In this document: positions 54,710 to 64,000 of the stretch, one piece after another
How positions within the stretch are numbered: the first letter of the stretch is position 1
Layout: every line of letters starts with the position of its first letter
DNA from: Benincasa hispida
Lineage: Eukaryota; Streptophyta; Magnoliopsida; Cucurbitales; Cucurbitaceae
Assembly: GCF_009727055.1 (NCBI RefSeq)
Contig: NC_052351.1
Span: 58,447,643-58,511,642, forward strand
Length of the DNA stretch: 64,000 bases
Direction: 5' to 3'
Position numbers and translations under genes: made by a program
Notes under the pieces: model-generated
Told to the model about the DNA's origin: nothing
The model's database searches: none
Seen by the model: the letters and a program-made list of their open reading frames with translations, nothing else

Positions 54710-56458
54710 AAGGATCCATAAGCATTCTAATTCACTAATTTTGACAAAAACTAAAGCACGTCCTTCTTAAAAAGTGGGTTTTCAGAACATACCTTTGATG
54801 GACTCTCCAAGAAAACGTTTGTACAACTGTTGTCTTCACTTGATATCACCGTGAACCACCTCAAAGCCTTCCCTACTATGCTCTTGGAGCTTTAAGCAGT
54901 GTTGTGGAACTCAAGAACAGCTTGAAGATATGAAGAAGCAAGCGGAGTTCACAGTAGCCGATTGAAGAAGACAGTTTCTTCTTCACAGAAATTTTTTTCT
55001 CAAAATTCTGCATTTTATTTTTTCACTCCAACAACTTCAATCTTCTTTATATATATTAGATGAACATGCAAAGAGATGGAGTGCATGGCTTGCAGCTCAT
55101 GCTTGGAGAATCAAGTAGAGAGGATAATGGCTTTTGTGTGAACATAAAGATGAGGGTAATGGAGAAAATTCATTTTCCATTTTGTGCAACCATGCAAAAC
55201 GTTTTTCCATTTTATTTTTTTAAAAAAATTATTTTAAACCATTTTAATTCAAAAATTTATTTTCTTAAATTAATTTTATAAATAATTTAAAAAATTAATT
55301 AATATCAAATATGAAATAATTTTTGCACAATAATCATCTTCATATATTTAAATCATATTTAAATATTTATTCTCTTTTTTCGTTTAATTTGAATGTTTCA
55401 AATTAATTTCTCAAAATATCCTAAAGCATATCTATTTATGAGCTAGTAGGGGGACCTCGTGGACCAATAGATCATGGGCTCCAACGATTCAAGATTAATC
55501 GGCTAAACTCATTAGTCCGATCTAACCCCCATTCGTTAACTAATGGGACACTCCACTATAGCCCATAGTTGAACTCCCTTCACTGTAGATATATTACGTC
55601 CACTTAATGACCATAATTAGTAAGTCGATCATTCACAGGTTGTTCGTAATCACAGCTAGGTCAAAAAATTTTACCCCTGTGTCTACATCTTGTTCCCTAA
55701 GTTCCTACTGATCCTCTAATGAATAATTCTTATTCATAATCTACATGAATCAAATCCTTTCTCTATCATAAGAAGGCGAGGCCCCATTTGTTCAAGACCT
55801 GGAGTCAGTACTTAAGAGAACAACCTATCTGCTAACCCTAAATAGGGTAGAAGTGAATTCCATCTTGCAAAGCTATGTTCCCAGCTATTCATCCGGTCTT
55901 ATCCCCAAAATGGTAAGCTTATTGAGCAGTGTTGTTGGACTACTCTCACCGTTTGCAGATCAAAGGATAATTTTGAACAAACAGGAGTTCATAGCTAGCT
56001 CAGGATTAAGATCGAGTTAACCTAGGTTATATAATAAACGAAATAGTCAGTTTTAATAGTAAACGGTCTTTATAAAGAAAAGTGACTATTTTCGTGGTCT
56101 AGTTTATATGCAAACGCATTGCATAGGATGCCCCCACTCTTATGTCTCAACATGAACGATTTGTGGATCACTTTGTTTGTAGCACCTTACAACTTCTTAT
56201 AACAACTACAGAGTGGGCCGCATCCAATAGTGTTACCAGGATGAGATACCCAATTTCATCCATATACTTATTAAACCATTTAGGCTATATACTATCAACT
56301 TGATTCTGTTTATGTCACTACATAAAGTTACAACATTCAGATTATAGCCAAGAATGCATTTATTGGATTTTCATAATAAGATGCAAAATCAACAAGTCAT
56401 TGTTATTAATAAAATAGAATGTTTAACATGAACTGCGAGTTCTAGGATATTCTCAATA
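54710..56458 (-). repeat. 3' LTR of copia Y (LTR-Y copy 4)
   Basis: About 1.75 kb. On the minus strand it starts TATTGAGAATATCC (TGTTGGGAATATCC in the 5' LTR, with changes) after an AAGTGGGAGAT polypurine tract at 56459-56470. A second similar tract (GCAAGTGGGAGA) lies near 56571-56582. The left boundary is set by comparison with 63326 onward (AGGATCCATAAGCA). Confidence 0.65.
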
Positions 56459-56599
56459 ATCTCCCACTTGGACTAAAACTCCAGTGAGAACAAATATATA
56501 CATATAATGTTGAGATACATAATTGGAAAAATACAATAAACTAGGGCATCTACAATACCATAGATATTCTCCCACTTGCCCTAGATTACACTACTCGAA

Positions 56600-57480
56600 G
56601 TCCTAGTTCAACTAGTTGGCCCTCGAAAACTTTAGCCGAGAGGGCCTTGGTGAATGGATCAGCAAGGTTGTCTTTAGAGGCTATCTTTGTGACAAGCACA
56701 TCTCCTCTGTGTACGATCTCCTAGATGAGATGGTACTTTCGTTCAATGTGTTTTCCACACTTATGACTCCTGGGTTCCTTTGAGTTAGCAACTGCACCAC
56801 TGTTGTCACAATACAATGTGATAGGCAGGTGCATATTTGGAACGACTTCCAAATCAGCTAAGAATTTGCGTAGCCATACTACTTCCTTAGCAGCTTCGGA
56901 TGCAACCACGTATTCCGCTTCCATAGTGGAGTTAGTAATAGAACTTTGCTTGATGCTTCTCCAAACTATAGCTCTTCTGTTAAGAGTGGAAACTGATCCT
57001 GAGGTAGATTTTCTAGAATCTATGTTAGTCTAAAAATCAGAATCAGTGTATCCCATAAGGATCAAATCCTTAGGTCCATACACAAGCATATAGTCCCTCT
57101 TTCTCCTAAGATACTTGAGGATATTTTTTTACAGCGGTCCAATGGCTGTGTCCAAGATTATATTGGAACCTGCTGACGATTCCAACTGGAAAACATATGT
57201 CGGGACGTGTATACAACATAGTGTACATTAAATTCCCAACTATAGAAGCATATGGAATTATATTCATCTTCTCAACCTCTTGAGGTGTCTTAGGACATTG
57301 ATCCTTCGACAAATGAATTCCATGCCTGAAAGGTAATAAACCTTTCTTAGAATTTTGCATATTATACCTTGACAACATCTTGTCAATATAAGATGCCTGA
57401 GACAATGCTAATGTTCTATTCTTTCGGTCTTGAAAGATCGGTATTCCTAGAACATACTGAGCATCACCCAAATCTTTCAT
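56600..57480 (-). pseudogene. Copia Y RT C-terminal part and RNase H
   Basis: On the minus strand it reads MKDLGDAQYVLGIPIFQDRK, SQASYIDKMLSRYNMQNSKK and VGNLMYTMLYTRPDICFPVG, then the RNase H part: EAEYVVASEAAKEVVWLRKF, LYCDNSGAVANSKEPRSHKC, and beyond a stop the DNLADPFTK region near 56640. Order and spacing are normal for a Tork/TNT1-94-like copia. Internal stops disrupt it. The catalytic YVDD upstream (about 57555) is gone: only HDILLIGNE remains, after a small deletion and a stop. Confidence 0.85.
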
Positions 57481-57554
57481 TTAGAACTGTGATGCTAACC
57501 ATCTCTTTACATCATCAAGAAAGCTTGTCTCATTCCCAATGAGCAAGATATCAT

Positions 57555-58194
57555 GCTATAGTTTTGTTGACTATCTTCTTGTATACACAAGGTTTGTCGA
57601 CGTTCTGTTCAAAGCCATAAGATTTGATCGCAGTGTCAAATCTTATATTTCAGGATCTGGATGCTTCTTTCATTCCATAAATGGATCGATTAAGCTTACA
57701 GACTTTCTGTTCCTGTCCTATTTCGACGAACCCTTTAGTTGAGACATAAAAATGACATCCATTTTCCATATTTCGTAGTCATAATATATGACAATGGAAA
57801 GAAGTATTCTTATTGATTTAATCATGGCAACAGGAGAAAAAGTTTCTTCATAATCAAATCCTTCTCTTTGGGTAAAACCCTTTGCCACGAGCCTGGCTTT
57901 ATAGATCTGTACCTTGCCAGTTTGGTCTCGTTTTCTCTTGTAGATCCACTTACAACCTATAGATGTAACACCTTGTGGTTGATTTACAAGTTCCCAAACT
58001 GAGTTGAAGTACATAGACTCTATTTCATCGTCCATGGCTTTTATCCATTGTTCCCTGTCAACATCTTCCATTGCCTTCTTAAAGGTTAATGGATCCTCTA
58101 AACCATCATCTTGTATGATGTTTTGAGTTTCTGTTAAACCGATGTAGCGTTCAGGTTGTTGAATAACCCTCCCACTACGAAGAGGCATTCCCAA
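57555..58194 (-). pseudogene. Copia Y RT N-terminal part
   Basis: On the minus strand, DREQWIKAMDDEIESMYFNS, WKWIY-type CKWIYKRKRDQTGKVQIYKA, RLVAKGFTQREGFDYEETFS, PVAMIKSIRILLSIVIYYDY, then EIWKMDV at 57760. After this the TAFLNG block is replaced by out-of-frame sequence, indicating a small deletion. These are the N-terminal RT landmarks of copia pol. Confidence 0.86.
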
Positions 58195-58533
58195 CTCTTA
58201 GGATGGACGTGACGGGACAACAACCGTTGTTGATGGACCAGCTTGATCAACAACTCTTGTTGATTTTTCTGTAGTATCTTTAGATAGTTCTTACAATATT
58301 ATTTTACTGTGAGGTAGATGATTTTTAATATGATTCTTTCCAAGAAAGTTGCATTTGTCGACACAAACACTTTATCTTCTTGGAGATCTAAAAGTATCCT
58401 CCTTTTTTTCCATGGGATATCCTACAAATAGGCATAATTTCGAACGTGTTTCCATTTTTTTAGGATTTTGTACCAACACATGTGCTGGACAACCCCAGAT
58501 ACGGAAATGACATAAACTTGTTTTGCGTCCTTT

Positions 58534-59624
58534 CTACAATTGATATTGTGTTTCTGAAACACTTTTGGATGGAGCAACATTCAGAATATAAACTGCAGTC
58601 TGTACTGCATATCCCCAAAAGGATTGAGGTAATTGAGCAGAACTCATCATAGACCTAACCATGTCCAATAAGGTTTCATTTCTCCTTTCTGTAACACTGT
58701 TTTCTTGTGGTGTTCCAGGTGCTGTGAGTTGGGATTGAATTCCATGATCTACTAAATAGTTATGGAATTGCAAATCCATATACTCACCACCTCAATCAGA
58801 TCGAAGTGTTTTAATTTTTCTACTTAACTGATTTTTAGTCTCAGCCTTAAATTCTTTGAACTTTTCAAGAGTTTCAAACTTGTGACTGATTAAGTAAATA
58901 TAGCCATATCGAGAGTAATCGTCAATAAAACTGACGAATACTGATATCCTCATCGAGCTTTAACATTCATCAGACCACAAAGGTCTGAATGTATAAGTTC
59001 AAGAGGTTCTTTGGCACGAAGACCTTTGTCAGAAAAAGATCTTTTCATCATTTTCCCCTCAAGACATGATTCACATGAAGGTAGGGAACTGTCTTCTAAC
59101 TGATTTAGATGACTGTTTTTTACCAATCTCTCAATCCTGTTGAGATTAATGTTATCAAGCCTGAGGTGCCAAAGATAGGCGTTAGGAGAAATTATCTTCT
59201 TTTTATTATGAGTTTCAGCTATTTTAAACATCTCTATATTTAAAATAGCTTTTGCTACTGTTGGTTGTAATATGTATAAGTTATTTGCAAGTCTAGCAGA
59301 ACAAATATGAACACCTCTTGAATAAACAAACACTTCATTATATTCAAAAGATACACTATACATATTCTTTAAAAGACAAGAAATGAAGATCATATTTCTT
59401 TTCATCTTAGGTACAAAGAACACATTCTTGAGTAGGATAAAAAAATCTCCAAAAAACAACTTCACATCTCCCACTACTTCAGTTGAAATGACTTCACCTG
59501 TGCCCACCTTGAAAGTCATCTCATATTTAGAAAGTCTTCTCCAAGAACTAGTTTCCTGTAGAAAAGTACAAACATGATTAGCGGCGCCTGGATCTAATAT
59601 CCAAGTAAGGTGAGAATTTTCCAC
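58534..59624 (-). pseudogene. Copia Y protease, pre-integrase and integrase
   Basis: On the minus strand, WILDPGAANHVC (59570) is the protease site with Ser changed to Pro after the catalytic Asp. Next come the pre-integrase block YLWHLRLDNINLNRIERLVK (59150) and CESCLEGKMMKRSF (59060), then HSDLCGLMNVKAR at 58960. The integrase core (IKTLRSD near 58800, then a stop, GGEYMDLQFHNYL) and APGTPQENSVTERRNETLLD (58700) complete it. The catalytic D-D-E residues can be placed, but stops at about 58795 and 58945 break the frame. Confidence 0.86.
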
Positions 59625-59699
59625 TATACATGTTTCAAGAACTAGTAAATCATATTTACCTATTTATTCTTTTTTGCTTTCTTTTTCATCTGTATGGTC

Positions 59700-60436
59700 T
59701 TATCTTTAGAAGAAGAAGAAGGACCAACTTTCTTATCATCAACGGGTTTCGTACCAGACGTTGATCCTTTGTAAAACTTTTTCGGTATTGATAAGTTTGC
59801 AATTCATTCAACAACGTCGTATTGATAAGGACCAACTTTCTTATCATCAACATTTATTTCTTTTTCCTTGAGTTTCATCATCGATTGATAAGTTTGCAAT
59901 TCATTCAACAACGTCGTTAAGTTATAAGTGATTTTGTTCATGATAGCATTTGTCCTCAATGGCAGATAGCTCTCAGGAAGAGATTCCAGTATCATGCTCA
60001 CTTGACTTGTTTCGTCTATCATAGCTTTGTGAGCCTCTGCGATGTTAAAATGGACCATCATGTCGAGAACGTGTTCTCTCACGTTAGTCCCATCCTTCAT
60101 ACGTGTCACTTACACATATTTGATAGCTTCATGTCTAACAGACGATGACTATTGCCCAAACATCTCCTGTAATTATGCCATGATCTCACGAGCTGTGGGC
60201 ATGACCTCATGTTTCTTATTGAGCACATCAGATATACTCATCAAGATATAGGCTCGGGCTTTTTCATTTGCCCTTACCCCACCTATCATAAACATCCCAA
60301 ACATTTTGGTTCGCTGTTGCACTGGGAACTGGAGGACGCTCCTCCGTTAACATAAAGCTCAAGTCATCTACTACTAATATTGTATTGATATTTGATTTCC
60401 AATTTCAGTAACCCTCTTCGTTAAATTTTTCAGAAG
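59700..60436 (-). pseudogene. Copia Y gag remnant
   Basis: On the minus strand it begins at the 5' LTR junction with ELLASEKFNEEGY, then WKSNINTILVVDDLSFMLTE (stop between), DVYDRWGKGK and, in a 101-residue open frame at 59804-60109, KDGTNVREHVLDMMVHFNIA, VSMILESLPESYLPLRTNAI, YNLTTLLNELQTYQ. This is the UBN2-type copia gag. The linker at 59721-59916 carries an internal partial duplication. Several stops lie upstream of 60109. Confidence 0.82.
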
Positions 60437-60794
60437 CAAGCAGTTCGTTTATATGCAAACACATTGCATAGGATGCCCCCACTCTTATATCTCAACATGA
60501 ATGATTTGTGGATCACTTCGTTTGTAGCACCTTACAGCTTCTTGTAACAACTACAAAGTGGGTCGCATCCAATAGTGTTACTAGGATGAGATACCCAATT
60601 TCATCCTTATACTTATTAGACCATTTGGGTTATATACTGTCAACTTGATCTTGTTTATGTCACTACATAAAGTTACATCATTCAGGCTGTAGCCAAGGTT
60701 GCGTTTATTGGATTGTCCTTTGATCAACAAGTCATTGTTATTGATAAAAATATAATGTTTAACACGAACTGCAAGTTCTAGGATATTCCCAACA
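60437..60794 (-). repeat. 5' LTR remnant of copia Y (LTR-Y copy 5, truncated)
   Basis: 358 bases matching 56100-56458 of the 3' LTR, ending AACA (TGTT on the minus strand) at the CTATC flank. The other 1.4 kb of LTR is missing and gag follows directly, so a deletion joined LTR U3 to gag. Confidence 0.75.
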
Positions 60795-60799
60795 CTATC

Positions 60800-62290
60800 T
60801 TTATTAGCAGAAGATAGAGAAAGAGCCATCAGGCACTATACAACTTCTGCATTTCAAACCTAGGACATTGGAATTCTAGATCCACCAATTGAGGCGCCCA
60901 CATTTGAAATGAAACCTCTTATGTTTCAAATGTTGAACTCCTTTGGTCCATTTATCGGGCTACCAAATGAAGACCCTCATAAACATTTCAAACTTTTTAT
61001 GAGAATTTGTCTCTTTCAAAGTTAACAATGTTTTTGAAAATGCATTAAGATTTAAATTATTTTCCTATTCTTTGCAGGGAGATGCTGAAGCATGGCTTGA
61101 CTCATTGCATCCAACTCCATCACCACATGGGATGACCTTGTGGATAAATTTCTAGGAAAATATTTTCTGCCTGACAAAAATGCCAAATTCAGAGGTGACA
61201 TCATAGTCTTCAGGCAATCTTCATTTGAACTATCGATGGAGCTTGATTTAGATTACAAAAGTTGGTGAGAAAATGCCCACATCACAAACTTCTAGAATTT
61301 ATTGTGATGGAGCAATTAGTTTATAATGGGTTGGAACAAGCCTTGAAAACAATGGTAAATGCATCAACAGTAGGATCTTTGTCAAAAAATTCCCTACACA
61401 CAACCCACAAAATCATGGATACAATTGCAAACAATAAAAAATTGGGAAGACAAAAAATACACTTCAGCCACATAAGCAACAATTGAAATACAAGAAATTG
61501 ATACACATGCGTTCATGAACAACCAATTGACAGCCATTCGAAATATGGTTCAAAATTTTGTGTTGAGACCACAAAAAGTGGCAACTATTCCAACTAAACC
61601 TCAAACTCAAACTTGTGAATTTTGTAATGCTAATCATTTATCTAATGACCATATGTATAGTCCTGCCTCAGTGTGCCAAAAGGCACAAGAGCATTGTGAT
61701 CCTTATTCGAATACCTATAATCCAGGATGGATATCGCACCCGAAATTTACATGGGCAAATCCTAGTATCAGTATAAGTACAACTTAACAAAGCACAAGGA
61801 CAACTCCACTAGGATTCCCTCCAGCACTGCAGCAGCAGTCGCGAGTGCAACCTCCAGTACCTCTCCCTAAAAAGAGTCTTACAATGGTGAATCTATTGAA
61901 AGATTATATGACCAAAGATGACAAAACTCCGCGTATAGAGATGCAAGTTGGGCAGTTGGCCAAGAAGATCGAAAGTAGACCTCTAGAGACTTTGCCCAGT
62001 TGCATAGAAGCTCCAAAATCGAACGGGAAAGAGCATTTTAAGGCTATCACACTTAGAAGCAGACTTCAATATGAAGGACTAAAGATGTCTAGTGAGCAAA
62101 AATAATGCTAAGAGAAAGGATCAACATGTGTCAAGTCTTAGGAAGAAATGAACCAACAAATGCAGAAAAGAAGAGAATTTATGAAAAAGATAAAAATAAG
62201 GATGAAGGCGAGACATCGATAGTTGCAAAGGAAAAGAATACAGTGTCAGTATATAAACTACTATGCTACAAACAAGAAGTAGGTCATAAC
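60800..62290 (+). pseudogene. Gypsy gag, continuation after the copia insertion
   Basis: In broken frames: RERAIRHYTTSAF (60818), IEAPTFEMKPLMFQMLNSFG, NEDPHKHFKLFMRICLFQ, SITTWDDLVDKFLGKYFLPD (61113), then SFLQ-like fragments. The open frame at 61515-61787 holds a zinc-knuckle-like CEFCNANHLSNDHMYSPASV and YSNTYNPGWISHPKFTWANP. LLKDYMTKDDKTPRIEMQVG, QLAKKIESRPLETLPSCIEA and KEHFKAITLRS (61845-62080) follow. These are the standard C-terminal Athila/Tat gag blocks. Pol does not follow; the homology fades near 62290. The piece 54413-54709 is its N-terminal part. Confidence 0.8.
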
Positions 62291-63325
62291 ATAGTAAGTC
62301 ATAGCATAATATGTTGGACGCATAATAGGTGCATCCAATGGGAGATTTTGTACAAACTTTGGATGTTTAGGGGATGTTGAAAGCTATGCTATGGGATTAT
62401 GTTAGGAGTCTTAGGAACTATGCTACAAACAAAGGAGACTATGCTGTGAACATGAGGGGCTATGTTATGAGGAGCTATGCTGTGAATATTAGAAGTTATG
62501 CTGTGAACTTGAAGAGCAATGTTTTTAGGTTAGGGACAAAGTAAAAGCATGGGGGAAGATTTGATTGAGTGTTGGGTAAACTAGGTGTTGAACTATGCAC
62601 AACCCAAGTAAGAATTAGGGTTGGGCACATAAGGTAATCAAGGGAGAGATTTTGGCTAAATGTTGGACAACATAGGACACTACAAGTGGAGGAAACCCTA
62701 AAGATTGGAGTGATCGGCACGTAGATTAAGAAGTGGGCGCATAGATGGCCATGTGGGTGTAGCTTGAAGGAAAAGTAAGACAAAGAGGACATATGGCTAT
62801 GCTTTTGAGTTTGAAAAAGAAAGCTATACTTTCAGAAGAAGATAGAAACCAAGGAAGAAGGAAGAAAAAGAAGGTCGGACGCATTGGGCTAGGGTTGGCG
62901 CATAAAGGACCTTGTGGATTCCATTTTGGGTCTATAAGTAGGAAGATGGAAGCATAAGACAACCCCTTGGAAAAGAGTTACACCAAGGAAACACAAGTAC
63001 CCTAGTTGGATGCATACCTAGGAAGGGAACAGTAGATTAAGTGCATATCCATGCTATGAGCTGGAAAAGGAAGTTATGCTATGAGATAAGAGGAAAGATG
63101 ATAGCATAATTAGGGAACCATACGTTCAAATCTAGGGAACCATGAAATGACACACCACATGGGCACATAGGAGGAGATGTTAGATGTATATGGGGCGGTT
63201 GGTGAAACAACCATGCGCCCAACATATGTTACCATGTGTTAACTTGAGAACTTTGGGAGCAAGTTCAGATTGACAGCAAAAGAAGGTACGTGGTGTTGGA
63301 AGGTACCAATGCGCAGCAGAAGAAA
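62291..63325. repeat. Degenerate GCTATGCTGTGAA-type repeat region
   Basis: Variants of AGCTATGCTRTGAAC recur irregularly (about 62382, 62418, 62442, 62461, 62483, 62503, 63044, 63076), interspersed with GGGCGCATAGG/GTTGGGCACAT-like words. No gene is recognised. The short open frames on the minus strand have no domain. It may be internal gypsy sequence, but no pol motif supports that. Confidence 0.45.
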
Positions 63326-64000
63326 TCAGGATCCATAAGCACTCTAATTCATTAATTTTGGCAGAAAAGAAAACATGCTTCAATAGAAATTAAATGGGTT
63401 TCATGACATACCTTTGAAGAACTTCCTCTAAGCTTTGATTTAGCTACAAATCTCTACAGAATCTTGTAGTAGACCACCCGAAGATCTTCCATACTATTCT
63501 CTTAAAGCTCAAGATTGAGTAGTGGGGCTCAAAATAAGCTGGAATTAAGGGAATTTGGAGAAGCTCACAGCAGCAACGAAGTAGAAGAATAGTCTTCTTT
63601 TCTCAAATTTTTCTCAAAATTTTGTTTGGTTGCTATCTCTTCAAGACACTCGAATTTCTTCAATATATTGCAATTCATGCAAAGAAATTTGCTGCATGAG
63701 ATACAATTCATGCTTGGAGTTAATGAAAAGTTGATGTGGGTTGTTGGTGAGCTAGTAGAAGAAGACAAGAGAAAATCTATTTTCCTATTTTTTATATTTT
63801 TGTTTTCTTTTTCAATTTTATCTAAATTGATTTCATAAATCAATTTTAATTAATAAAACCGAAAATATTATTAATTTTACAAAATTAATTTCATAAATTA
63901 GTTTTTTTTAATAAAATTAATAAATAATTATTTAAACAATTTAAATAATTCGAATTAATTTAATATCAAATATTAAATTAATTTTTAACAAAATTCCATC
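63326..64000 (-). mobile_element. LTR-Y copy 6, cut by the window end
   Basis: Starts AGGATCCATAAGCACTCTAATTC and follows 54711 onward of the copia Y 3' LTR in order (CATACCTTTGA, AGACCACCCGAAG, CTTAAAGCTC, TTTCTCAAATTTTT, CATGCTTGGAGT). It is the inner-end side of a minus-strand LTR-Y. What lies beyond the window cannot be known. Confidence 0.65.

Larger units (their letters stand above)
54710..60794 (-). mobile_element. Copia-type retrotransposon Y (minus strand) inserted in gypsy gag
   Basis: The 3' LTR is 54710-56458; the 5' LTR remnant is 60437-60794. Gag, protease, integrase, RT and RNase H remnants lie between in copia order. The flanks GTATC (54705-54709) and CTATC (60795-60799) form a 5-bp duplication with one mismatch, and the host gag is colinear across the site. 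The part of the 5' LTR next to the primer site, the primer site itself and the first gag codons are deleted. All genes are broken. Confidence 0.75.

Noticed and set aside
62496..62962. Minus-strand open frames of 98 and 78 residues
   Set aside because: They have no domain, lie in the degenerate repeat region and use frames broken immediately outside.

Overview
The window is AT-rich nuclear DNA of a flowering plant. A eudicot, probably a cucurbit, is suggested by the ARGOS/OSR-type gene and by repeat families that I associate from memory with cucurbit intergenic DNA; this was not tested by any search. One host gene is convincing: an intronless ARGOS/OSR-like organ-size gene at 19471-19707 (+). 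Almost everything else recognisable is transposable-element sequence in layers, and all element genes seen are broken.

Left part (1-16 kb): two CACTA-like element ends (2711 and 3128), then a minus-strand LTR (4770-5926) with an initiator-tRNA-Met primer-site complement beside it. Next are plus-strand copia-type LTRs of a family here called LTR-Y (from 5934). Inside one LTR-Y copy sits a 4.4-kb palindrome (6974-11352), made of two about 2.1-kb LTR-like arms in inverted orientation, with TG...CA ends and a near-perfect 5-bp target duplication. The 3' part of that LTR-Y copy is duplicated in tandem (12113-13326 and 14862-16055), with a truncated third member of the arm family wedged between the copies.

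Centre-left (16-29 kb): simple GATAGA-type repeats, MITEs, the ARGOS-like gene with an overlapping upstream ORF, a (TA)n/(TATG)n microsatellite, and a decayed plus-strand copia (24.37-26.52 kb) that has lost the first half of its reverse transcriptase, followed by another LTR-Y.

Centre (28.5-39.1 kb): a three-level nest. A gypsy element (split LTR, primer site, gag) is interrupted by a minus-strand copia (29340-37739, 5-bp duplication AGTAT). That copia's integrase is interrupted by a 1.93-kb solo LTR (33107-35038, 5-bp duplication GGTAC). The copia LTR is composite and carries an internal primer-site complement; its 0.41-kb outer module occurs alone in tandem at 50.9-51.5 kb.

Right part (39-64 kb): intergenic DNA; a Mutator-like element with TIRs of about 0.5 kb carrying a spliced DUF1985-type gene (42235-45961); a decayed plus-strand copia with a 355-bp 3' LTR (46.96-50.01 kb); a MITE; a hAT transposase remnant (52.55-53.45 kb) cut by a gypsy LTR (53448-54276). 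That gypsy's gag is in turn split by a minus-strand copia (54710-60794) carrying LTR-Y ends. The window ends inside yet another LTR-Y (63326 onward). The sequence records repeated cycles of insertion, LTR recombination, template switching and decay around a single small host gene.
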